Assembly (NCBI GenBank): GCA_035315685.1
Contig: DATFXR010000189.1
Span: 1 to 8,994 of the forward strand
Direction of reading: 5' to 3'
DNA: 8,994 nucleotides
Origin: QHWK01 sp035315685
GTDB lineage: Bacteria > Acidobacteriota > Vicinamibacteria > Vicinamibacterales > CAVVIG01
The notes beneath the pieces are model-generated. The model saw only the letters and a list, made by a program, of their open reading frames with translations, ran no database searches and had not been told where the DNA came from. Of the stretch, positions 1-5,811 are shown one piece after another. Numbering within the stretch: position 1 is the stretch's first letter; each line of letters begins with the position of its first letter. The translations under genes and the position numbers were made by a program.

Positions 1-1
1 G

Positions 2-535
2 ACGCCGGATTCGGTGCCGGTCAACGCCCCGGCGCTGGCACGGCGCGGCATCAATCTCGTCGTCGGCACGACCGGCTGGGGCGCGCACGAGGCGGCAGTG
101 AGGCGGGCCATCGACGACAGCGGCGCCGGCATTGTCGTCGCACCGAATTTTTCGATCGGCGTCGTGCTGTTCGAAGCAATCGTCGCGCGTGCGGCACGGC
201 TGTTCGCGGCGCAGCCCGAGTTCGGCGCGTTCATCCACGAGGCGCATCACGCCACGAAGAAGGATGCGCCGTCAGGGACGGCGCTGCTGCTCCAGCGGTC
301 GATGCAACAGGCGGGCTTCACGCGGCCGATCGACACCTCGTCCACTCGAGCCGGCTTCATTCCAGGTGTTCACACGATCGGGTTCGACGGTCCGGCGGAG
401 GCGATCACGCTGTCGCACACCTCGCGCGACCGGACGGCGTTCGCTCGAGGTGCGCTCGCCGCCGTGAAGTGGATCCACGGCAGGCGCGGCTGGTACACAA
501 TGCGGGATGTTCTGGGACTCACTGAGGCCGAGTAG
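2..535 (+). CDS. dapB: 4-hydroxy-tetrahydrodipicolinate reductase, 3' part (5' end outside window)
   Basis: DapB reduces 4-hydroxy-tetrahydrodipicolinate to tetrahydrodipicolinate with NAD(P)H, the second dedicated step of diaminopimelate/lysine synthesis in the cytoplasm. The frame is open from base 2 to the TAG at 533-535, giving 178 codons. The N-terminal nucleotide-binding fold with its GxxGxxG loop lies left of the window; a usual DapB has about 240-270 residues. Visible family motifs are VVGTTGW (bases 59-79), APNFSIGV, and the catalytic segment EAHHATKKDAPSGTA (bases 239-283). That segment carries the conserved His-His pair and a Lys matching the E. coli catalytic His159/His160 and Lys163. 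The C-terminal stretch with SHTSRDRTAFARGAL and RGWYTMRDVLGL is also typical. A GTG at base 14 is internal and not a real start. dapA follows 106 bp downstream on the same strand. Identity is secure; nothing suggests damage. Confidence 0.96.
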   Translation, partial: TPDSVPVNAPALARRGINLVVGTTGWGAHEAAVRRAIDDSGAGIVVAPNFSIGVVLFEAIVARAARLFAAQPEFGAFIHEAHHATKKDAPSGTALLLQRSMQQAGFTRPIDTSSTRAGFIPGVHTIGFDGPAEAITLSHTSRDRTAFARGALAAVKWIHGRRGWYTMRDVLGLTEAE

Positions 536-593
536 GACAGATGGGATGGATGGGATCGACGGGCGGATGATTGGCGCGCGATCGTCATGAGAA

Positions 594-626
594 CGTAGCG
601 CGAAGGCTTCAGCCGAGCGGTAGGTA
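594..626. repeat. Weak hairpin, possible worn REP-like element in the dapB-dapA gap
   Basis: The 106-bp gap between dapB and dapA contains a GGCT-TC-AGCC hairpin (605-614) flanked by GTAGCGC on the left and GCGGTAG on the right. The layout (GTAGCGC, then a GGC..GCC stem) resembles a degraded version of the element at 7141-7201. Just before it, 540-556 is a short GATGG-rich tandem stretch. Neither is strong enough to be called a terminator because no T-run follows. The dapA ribosome site GGAGAG (631-636) lies just downstream. Confidence 0.3.
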
Positions 627-641
627 GCCGGGAGAGAAATC

Positions 642-1541
642 ATGCGCAGAGCATTGACAGGCGTCGGAACCGCACTCGTTACACCGTTCACGCGCAGCGG
701 CGATCTCGATGAAGCGGCGGTGCGTCGGCTTGGCCGCCGGCAGATCGACGCAGGCGTTCACTTCCTGTGCCCGTGCGGCACGACGGGCGAGAACCCGACG
801 CTGACCGACGCCGAGCGGCTGCGCATCGTCGAGATCCTCGTCGAGGAGTCGCACGGCAAGGTGCCGATCGTCGCCGGCGCAGGCGGATACGACACCAGGG
901 AAGTGATCCACAGCGCGCGCGAGATGGCGCGGGCCGGCGCATCAGGCTTTCTGTCGGTGACGCCCTACTACAACAAACCGACGCAGGAGGGCCTCTATCA
1001 GCACTATCGCGCCTTTGCCGAGAGCACCTCGCTCCCGATCATCGTCTACAACGTGCCGGGCCGGACGGGCGTGAACGTCGAGGTGTCCACCCTTGCGCGG
1101 CTCGCTCAGCTTCCGAACATCGTCGCGGTGAAAGAAGCGTCCGGCAACGTCTCGCAGATGTGCGAGGTCTGCCGCGCCGTGCCCTCCGATTTCATCGTGC
1201 TGTCCGGCGACGATGCGCTGACGCTGCCGCTGATGGCGGTGGGCGGCCACGGCATCATCTCGGTGGCGTCGAACGAGATTCCGGCGGACATGGTGAAGAT
1301 GGTCGAGGCCGCCGAGCGCAACGACTTCGCCGCGGCGCGAGCGGTTCACGCGCGCATCCTGCCGCTGATGTCGATCAACTTCGTCGAGTCCAATCCGCAG
1401 CCGGTGAAGTACGCGATGGCGGCGATGGGACTTCTCGAAGAAGTGTTCAGGCTGCCGATGGTTTCGCCGAAGGCCGAGTCGAAGGAGAAGATCAACGGCG
1501 TTCTGAAGGATCTGGGCCTGCTCAAGGCCGCGCTCGTGTGA
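642..1541 (+). CDS. dapA: 4-hydroxy-tetrahydrodipicolinate synthase
   Basis: DapA condenses pyruvate with aspartate-semialdehyde to give 4-hydroxy-tetrahydrodipicolinate, the committed step towards diaminopimelate and lysine. The 299-residue product has the usual family length (about 290-300) and is a single TIM barrel of the class I aldolase/NAL superfamily. Motifs in order are GVGTALVTPF (residues 7-16), CGTTGENPTL (45-54) for pyruvate-carboxylate binding, YYNKPTQEGLY (109-119), YNVPGRTGVNV (136-146), VAVKEASGN (161-169) and LSGDDALTLPL (187-197). Tyr136, Arg141 and Lys164 correspond to E. coli Tyr133, Arg138 and the Schiff-base Lys161. Together with the GTTGENPT signature they favour DapA over other superfamily lyases. 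The ATG at 642 is supported by GGAGAG at 631-636, five bases upstream. It sits between dapB and dapD, as expected for a lysine cluster. Nothing in the gene looks broken. Confidence 0.97.
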   Translation: MRRALTGVGTALVTPFTRSGDLDEAAVRRLGRRQIDAGVHFLCPCGTTGENPTLTDAERLRIVEILVEESHGKVPIVAGAGGYDTREVIHSAREMARAGASGFLSVTPYYNKPTQEGLYQHYRAFAESTSLPIIVYNVPGRTGVNVEVSTLARLAQLPNIVAVKEASGNVSQMCEVCRAVPSDFIVLSGDDALTLPLMAVGGHGIISVASNEIPADMVKMVEAAERNDFAAARAVHARILPLMSINFVESNPQPVKYAMAAMGLLEEVFRLPMVSPKAESKEKINGVLKDLGLLKAALV

Positions 1542-1557
1542 TCGGAACCGGGTCGCC

Positions 1558-1629
1558 GTAGTGTCCGGCTGCAGCCGGACCGTCATCGATCGCCGGACGG
1601 CCGACGGTCCGCCTGAACGCGGACACTAC
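1558..1629. repeat. 72-bp REP-like inverted-repeat element (GTAGTGTCCG family) between dapA and dapD
   Basis: Two 27-bp arms face each other (1558-1584 and 1603-1629) around an 18-bp centre. The outer ten bases are perfectly inverted: GTAGTGTCCG at the left and CGGACACTAC at the right. The inner GACCGTC/GACGGTC ends of the arms also match. The left arm contains a perfect 18-bp palindrome, GTCCGGCTGCAGCCGGAC (1563-1580). The right arm is a decayed version of it. A third copy lies at 7408-7433. The element ends 2 bp before the dapD ATG, so it fills the place of the ribosome binding site. There is no transposase. The structure resembles paired REP elements; a role as RNA hairpin or attenuator is possible but unproven. 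Confidence 0.8.
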
Positions 1630-1631
1630 AG

Positions 1632-2483
1632 ATGCCTACAGCTATGCTCGAAACAGACATCACAGATCTCGTGGCTGCCGGCGCGTCGGCCGATCGCGAC
1701 CGCGCGCGTGGCGTGTTCGCCGAGCTCCGCGAAGCGCTCTCGTCCGGCCGGGTCCGCGCGGCCGAACCGGACCGCTCGCACCCTGTCGGCTGGCGCGTGA
1801 ACACGTGGGTGAAGCAGGGCATTCTCCTCGGCTTCAAGTTCGGCGACACGGTCGACGCGTCGATGGACCACGGCCGCGTGCCGTTCTACGACAAGGACAC
1901 GCTGCCGCTGAAAAAACCAGGGCTCGCCGCCGGCATCCGCATCGTGCCGGGCGGCTCCGCGATTCGCGACGGCGCCTACGTCGCGCCCGGCGTGATCTGC
2001 ATGCCGCCGATGTACGTGAACATCGGTGCGTGGGTCGGCGAGGGATCGATGATCGACTCGCATGCGCTGGTCGGCTCCTGCGCGCAGGTCGGCGCGCGCG
2101 TCCACGTCAGCGCCGCCGCCCAGATCGGCGGCGTCATCGAGCCGGTTGGCGCGTTTCCGGTGATCGTCGAGGACGACGTGCTCGTCGGCGGCAACGCCGG
2201 AATTTACGAGGGCGCAATCGTCAAGTCGCGCGCGGTCATTGCGGCCGGCACGATCCTCACGGGCTCGACCCCGGTCTTCGATCTCGTGCGCGGCGAGATC
2301 ATCAGGCCGTCGGCCGAGCGCCCGCTGGTGGTCCCCGAGGGCGCCGTGGTCGTCCCGGGCGCGCGCGCAGTGAGCCACGGCCAGGGCGTCGAGTGGGGCC
2401 TCTCGCTCGCCACGCCGGTCATCGTGAAGTACCGCGACTCGCGCACGGACACGCGCACGGAGCTCGAGGCGTGGATCCGGTAG
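1632..2483 (+). CDS. dapD: 2,3,4,5-tetrahydropyridine-2,6-dicarboxylate N-succinyltransferase
   Basis: DapD transfers succinyl from succinyl-CoA to tetrahydrodipicolinate, opening the succinylase branch of diaminopimelate synthesis. The 283-residue protein has a helical N-terminal domain with the conserved WRVNTWVKQGILLGF segment (54-68). A left-handed beta-helix of hexapeptide repeats follows, with PPMYVNIGAWVGEGSMID (125-142), LVGSCAQVGARVH (146-158) and GGVIEP (166-171). It ends in a strand carrying TPVIVKYRD (261-269). Asp142 and Glu193 fall where the proposed catalytic Asp and Glu of mycobacterial DapD lie. The sequence fits succinyl- rather than acetyl-transferases (DapH), which are shorter and lack this N-domain. 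The start is uncertain: neither ATG 1632 nor ATG 1644 (codon 5) has a Shine-Dalgarno, because an inverted-repeat element ends at 1629. It lies 90 bp after dapA and shares its strand, so co-transcription is likely. Confidence 0.95.
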   Translation: MPTAMLETDITDLVAAGASADRDRARGVFAELREALSSGRVRAAEPDRSHPVGWRVNTWVKQGILLGFKFGDTVDASMDHGRVPFYDKDTLPLKKPGLAAGIRIVPGGSAIRDGAYVAPGVICMPPMYVNIGAWVGEGSMIDSHALVGSCAQVGARVHVSAAAQIGGVIEPVGAFPVIVEDDVLVGGNAGIYEGAIVKSRAVIAAGTILTGSTPVFDLVRGEIIRPSAERPLVVPEGAVVVPGARAVSHGQGVEWGLSLATPVIVKYRDSRTDTRTELEAWIR

Positions 2484-2504
2484 GCGTCCACGCGGCCGGC
2501 ACAC

Positions 2505-2574
2505 GCCACGAAGGCTCGAAGGCACGCAGAGTCGCTCATACAAAACATTCTTCGTGTCTTGGTGTCTTCGTGGC
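2505..2574. repeat. 70-bp inverted-repeat element (CCACGAAG family) between dapD and dapE
   Basis: The left arm (2505-2529) and right arm (2550-2574) are 25 bp each and pair at about 20 of 25 positions around a 20-bp AT-richer centre. Each arm is internally periodic at 8 bp: in the left arm CACGAAGG, CTCGAAGG, CACGCAGA; in the right arm, read in reverse complement, CACGAAGA, CACCAAGA, CACGAAG. From memory, CACGAAGACAC-type repeats are scattered through many soil and freshwater bacterial genomes; this was not searched here. The rest of the gap (2484-2601) holds only the dapE ribosome site. The element contains a GTG (2554) in frame with dapE, which artificially lengthens that open frame. Confidence 0.75.
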
Positions 2575-2601
2575 GGCGCCAGCGCTCTCCGAGGCGTGCG
2601 C

Positions 2602-3624
2602 GTGACGACGACCGCCGACGCGACCGACATCATCGCGGTGACGCGGGCGCTCGTCGACATCGACTCGACCACCGGCCGCGAAGGTGCGGCGGCGCGATGG
2701 CTGGCCGACTACCTGCGCGCGCACGGGTGGTCTGTGCTCGAACAGCGCGTGGACGCGTCGCGGTTCAACCTGATCGCGACGCCGACCGGGACCACGACCG
2801 GCGCGGTCACCTTCTCCACGCACATCGACTGCGTGCCGCCGTTCTTCCCGAGCCGGCTCGAGGGCGATCGGCTCCATGGCCGCGGCGCCTGCGACGCGAA
2901 GGGGATCCTCGCGGCCCAGGTTGCGGCCGGCGATCGCCTCCGGCGGGCCGGCGAGACCCGCGTCGCCCTCGTCTTCGTCGTCGGCGAAGAACGCGGCAGC
3001 GACGGCGCGCGGGCGGCCAACGAGGCGGCGACCGAGAGCGGCAGCCGCTTCCTCGTCGACGGCGAGCCGACCGACAACCGGCTCGGGCTGGCGACGCGCG
3101 GCATCCTGCGCCTGAAGCTGCGCGCCACCGGCCGCGCCGCACATTCATCGTTTCCGGAGCTCGGCGAGTCGGCGATCGACAAGCTGATCGACTCGCTCGT
3201 CGCGCTGCGGTCGGTGCCGCTGCCCGAGGATCCGCTGCTCGGGCACACGCATTACACGATCGGCCTGATCGCGGGCGGCGTCGCGCCGAATGTCGTGTCG
3301 CCGTCGGCCGAAGCCGAGGTGATGTTCAGGACGGTCAGCGACGCGGCCGAGGTCCGGCGCGCGGTCGCATCGCTCGAACGGCGCGTCGCGATCGAGCACG
3401 TCCTCGAGGTCCCACCCGTCCGCTTGACCACGGTTCCCGGCTTCGACGCCGCGGTATTTCCCTATACGACCGACATTCCGTTCCTGCCGCGTTGGGGCGC
3501 GCCGCTGCTGTTCGGCCCCGGATCGATTCACGTCGCCCATACTGCGGACGAGTACGTCTCGGTCGCCGAGCTGCACGCGGCTGCCGATCACTACGTGACG
3601 CTCGCGCGGGCGCTCCTTGGATGA
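2602..3624 (+). CDS. dapE: M20-family amidohydrolase, probable succinyl-diaminopimelate desuccinylase
   Basis: This is a two-zinc M20 peptidase-family hydrolase. Next to dapD its likely job is to release succinate from N-succinyl-LL-diaminopimelate. Counting from GTG 2602 (340 residues), the metal site is complete: FSTHID (71-76, His74), GRGACDAKG (93-101, bridging Asp98), VGEERGSDGA (127-136, with Glu129 as general base and Glu130 as ligand), VDGEPTDN (152-159, Glu155) and HTADEYV (313-319, His313). The lid/dimerisation domain runs from about 165 to 275 and carries His181. I chose GTG 2602 because GAGG (2591-2594) lies 7 bp before it; the frame is open to GTG 2554, but that codon is inside a repeat. 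It is shorter than E. coli DapE (375 residues), and ArgE or another N-acyl amino-acid deacylase cannot be excluded by sequence alone. Context favours DapE. Its stop overlaps the next gene by 8 bp, suggesting translational coupling. Confidence 0.85.
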   Translation: MTTTADATDIIAVTRALVDIDSTTGREGAAARWLADYLRAHGWSVLEQRVDASRFNLIATPTGTTTGAVTFSTHIDCVPPFFPSRLEGDRLHGRGACDAKGILAAQVAAGDRLRRAGETRVALVFVVGEERGSDGARAANEAATESGSRFLVDGEPTDNRLGLATRGILRLKLRATGRAAHSSFPELGESAIDKLIDSLVALRSVPLPEDPLLGHTHYTIGLIAGGVAPNVVSPSAEAEVMFRTVSDAAEVRRAVASLERRVAIEHVLEVPPVRLTTVPGFDAAVFPYTTDIPFLPRWGAPLLFGPGSIHVAHTADEYVSVAELHAAADHYVTLARALLG

Positions 3625-5401
3625 TCCACGCGCGGAATACGAACGGCGGCTCGCCGACAGACGCGAGCGGATTGCCGCGCTCGATCGCGTCAACCTGCTG
3701 ATCTCGAACGTCCGGCTGACGCTGGCCGCGGCCGGCGCCACGCTGCTGTGGCTGGCGTTCGTGAGTCGCGCAGTCTCGCCGGCGTGGCCGATCGCGGTCG
3801 GCGTCGGGTTCGGCATCCTGGCCGTCGTCCACGCCAAGCAGCTGAACCGGTTCGAGCGTGCGCAGGCCGCGGAGCGCGTGTACGCGCGCGGGCTCGATCG
3901 GCTCGACGATCGGTGGGTCGGCACAGGACGCGATGGCGCCGCCTTCACCGAGGATCACCCGTACGCTGACGACCTCGATCTCTTCGGCCGCGGCTCGCTG
4001 TTCGAGCGCTTGAACACCACGCGCACCGAAGCGGGCGAGACCACGCTGGCGGCCTGGCTCAGCGCCCCGGCAGCGCGGGCCGAAGTGCTGGCGCGGCAGC
4101 AGGCACTCGACGAGCTGCGGCCGCTGCTCGACTTCCGCGAGGACATCGCGGTGCTGGCGTCCGAGTCGCCGGTCGGCCGCACCGGGCTGCTCGCGCGGTG
4201 GTCGCGAACCCCGCCGACCCGCTTTCCACCCGCGCTACCAGTTCTGCTGGCGGGACTGGCCGCTGTCACGATTGTGCTCGCCGTCGTCATCTACCGCGAT
4301 CTCGCGCCACCCGGGCTGTGGCTGCCGTGGATCGCGCTGACCATCGGCATCGCGTCGATCTGGCGCCGGCCCTTTCACGACGTCCTGCACGCGATCGACA
4401 CGCCGGATCGCGACCTCGGGTTGGTGTCGGAGCTGCTCGCGCGGCTGGAATCGCAGCGCTTTTCGTCGCCGCGTCTCGTCGCGCTGCACGACGCGCTGTT
4501 GACGGCCGGTGTCCCGCCGTCGGTCCGCATCGCGCGGCTGCGATCGCTGGTCTCGTGGCTCGACTCGACGCACAACCTGATGTTCGCGCCGATCGCCTAC
4601 ATCTTGTTGCTGCGGTCGCAACTTGCGATCGCCATCGCGCGATGGCACGAAGCCTACGGTCCGGCGATCGCCGAGTGGCTGCACGCGATCGGAGAAGCCG
4701 AAGCGTTCGCGGCGCTCGCGACGTACGCGTATGAGCGCCCTGACGATCCGTTTCCGATCCTCACCGAGGGCGGCCCGCTGTTCGATGCCGAGGAGCTGAC
4801 GCATCCGCTGCTGCCGCGGGCGATCGCGGTCCGCAACGATCTGCAGCTGGGGGGCGACGACGGTCCGCGGGTGATCGTACTCAGCGGCTCGAACATGTCG
4901 GGCAAGAGCACGTTTCTGCGGACGATTGGCGTCAACGTCGTGCTGGCGCTCGCCGGCGCGCCGGTCGCCGCGCGGCGCCTGCGGCTGTCGCCGTTCGTGC
5001 TCGGCGCGACGCTGCACATCGAGGATTCATTGCAGGCCGGTCGGTCGCGGTTCTACGCGGAGATTCTGCGAATTCGCACGATCGTCGACGCGGCGCGGGG
5101 GCCGCTGCCGCTCCTGTTCCTGCTCGACGAGATCCTGCACGGCACGAATTCCTACGATCGCCGCATCGGTGCTGACGGGATCGTGCGCGCGCTCGTCGGC
5201 TTCGGCGCGATCGGCCTCATCACCACGCACGATCTGGCGCTCGCCGAGCTGCCGGCGACGCCCGGCTCGAAGGCGGTCAACATGCACTTCGAGGACCGGC
5301 TCGAGCAGGGTCGGATGCTGTTCGATTACCGGCTGCGCCCGGGCGTCGTCGAGCACAGCAATGCCCTCGCGCTCATGCGCGCAGTCGGACTCGAGGTCTG
5401 A
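3617..5401 (+). CDS. Membrane-anchored MutS-family ATPase (MutS domain V protein)
   Basis: The 594-residue protein has a C-terminal MutS-type ABC ATPase: GSNMSGKST (Walker A, 424-432), the SLQAGRSRFYAE signature (471-482), LLFLLDEILHGTNS (Walker B with Asp504-Glu505, 499-512) and THD (537-539). HPLLP (396-400) opens the domain as in MutS. It lacks the mismatch-binding domain I of MutS and the Smr nuclease domain of MutS2, which is about 780 residues. Instead it has two hydrophobic segment pairs (about 34-50 and 57-72; about 204-226 and 233-249), so the ATPase is probably tethered to the inner membrane, facing the cytoplasm. Proteins of this layout are usually annotated only as MutS-related; their role is unknown to me, and classical mismatch repair is unlikely. 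TTG 3617 is the only early start in frame and overlaps the dapE stop by 8 bp, implying coupled translation. ATG 3621 is out of frame. Confidence 0.85.
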   Translation: MDDPRAEYERRLADRRERIAALDRVNLLISNVRLTLAAAGATLLWLAFVSRAVSPAWPIAVGVGFGILAVVHAKQLNRFERAQAAERVYARGLDRLDDRWVGTGRDGAAFTEDHPYADDLDLFGRGSLFERLNTTRTEAGETTLAAWLSAPAARAEVLARQQALDELRPLLDFREDIAVLASESPVGRTGLLARWSRTPPTRFPPALPVLLAGLAAVTIVLAVVIYRDLAPPGLWLPWIALTIGIASIWRRPFHDVLHAIDTPDRDLGLVSELLARLESQRFSSPRLVALHDALLTAGVPPSVRIARLRSLVSWLDSTHNLMFAPIAYILLLRSQLAIAIARWHEAYGPAIAEWLHAIGEAEAFAALATYAYERPDDPFPILTEGGPLFDAEELTHPLLPRAIAVRNDLQLGGDDGPRVIVLSGSNMSGKSTFLRTIGVNVVLALAGAPVAARRLRLSPFVLGATLHIEDSLQAGRSRFYAEILRIRTIVDAARGPLPLLFLLDEILHGTNSYDRRIGADGIVRALVGFGAIGLITTHDLALAELPATPGSKAVNMHFEDRLEQGRMLFDYRLRPGVVEHSNALALMRAVGLEV

Positions 5402-5429
5402 AAGCAACCGCAGAGACCGCAGAGAGCGC
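5400..5429 (+). repeat. CGCAGAG-type repeat, copy A
   Basis: This begins in the stop codon of the MutS-like gene and reads AAAGCAACCGCAGAG, then ACCGCAGAGAG. The first 15 bases (5401-5415) are identical to copy B at 5486-5500, giving a direct repeat 85 bp apart. Between them, TTACCG (5442-5447) and CGGTAA (5467-5472) form a short inverted repeat. It has no following T-run, so I do not call it a terminator. Confidence 0.65.
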
Positions 5430-5484
5430 GGCGATCATCGGTTACCGGCTCAACCCCGGCACCTTGCGGTAAAACGAGGTGTAG

Positions 5485-5609
5485 GAAAGCAACCGCAGAG
5501 TACGCAGAGCAGGCTTTCTCTCACTGATGACGTTCACCAGTACGCAGCGAATGAAAAGGTGAGGAGATTGAACACTCTGCGTTCTCTGCGAACTCTGCGG
5601 TTGCTTTTC
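5485..5609. repeat. 125-bp inverted-repeat element (CGCAGAG family), copies B and C
   Basis: Copy B (5485-5509, GAAAGCAACCGCAGAG then TACGCAGAG) faces copy C (5575-5609), which contains three tandem 9-bp units: CTCTGCGTT, CTCTGCGAA, CTCTGCGGT. The arms pair over about 25 bp with one indel, and the 65-bp spacer has no recognisable gene. With copy A this fills most of the 5402-5622 gap after the MutS-like gene. I see no tRNA, transposase or convincing coding frame here. From memory, such CTCTGCG-periodic repeats are dispersed in related environmental genomes; this was not checked. Confidence 0.7.
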
Positions 5610-5628
5610 GCGGGCAACGCTGTTGCAC

Positions 5629-5811
5629 GTGATCGTTCGCGTGATCGAACAACCATCGAAGCCCGACATTCCGCGGCCGCCGGATCCGATCGACAGGCCG
5701 CCGCCAGACATCAAGCCGGTGCCGCCCCCGGACATTCCGGTCCCGGCCGGGCCGCCTGACGTTCAGCCGCCGACCTTCCCTGAGCGGGGAACCGGCTCGG
5801 GCGTGATGTGA
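5629..5811 (+). CDS. Small proline-rich protein, hypothetical
   Basis: I do not recognise a named family. The frame opens at TTG 5623 or GTG 5629 and ends at TGA 5809-5811; from GTG it encodes 60 residues. After a short start (IVRVIEQPSK) the product is built from repeated Pro-Asp units: PDIPRP, PDPIDRP, PDIKPVP, PDIPVP, PDVQPP. About 40% of residues are proline, and Asp or Ile often follows. There is no signal peptide or membrane segment; it should be an extended, acidic, polyproline-like chain. In its favour: third codon positions are mostly G or C, and the PD(I/V) spacing is regular. Against it: there is no clear ribosome site, it starts 20 bp after a repeat element, and its last 49 bp overlap the convergent amidase gene. 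It could be a real mini-protein or a fortuitous frame. Confidence 0.4.
   Translation: MIVRVIEQPSKPDIPRPPDPIDRPPPDIKPVPPPDIPVPAGPPDVQPPTFPERGTGSGVM

Noticed and set aside
767..1561. Second plus-strand open frame inside dapA (264 codons)
   Set aside because: It is Arg-rich, lacks any family motif and overlaps the unmistakable DapA sequence; a GC-driven shadow.
1626..2672. Long open frame on the minus strand opposite dapD (348 codons)
   Set aside because: It is an Arg/Ala/Asp-rich frame without motifs, antisense to a clear dapD and running through a repeat element. Such frames are common in GC-rich DNA.
3621..3701. ATG at 3621 as start of the MutS-like gene
   Set aside because: It is in another frame and hits a stop after 26 codons. 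The family N-terminus (DPRAEYERRL) is in the TTG 3617 frame.
5442..5472. Possible intrinsic terminator after the MutS-like gene
   Set aside because: The six-base stem has a long loop and no T-run on either strand.
5400..5609. Possible CRISPR array
   Set aside because: There are only three copies with mixed orientation, unequal spacing and internal 9-bp periodicity, and no cas genes.
5442..5735. Minus-strand frame of about 97 codons with a plausible-looking tail (TSFYRKVPGLSR)
   Set aside because: Its middle is built from the CGCAGAG repeat and it has no recognisable domain. A decayed gene end cannot be excluded, but nothing supports one.
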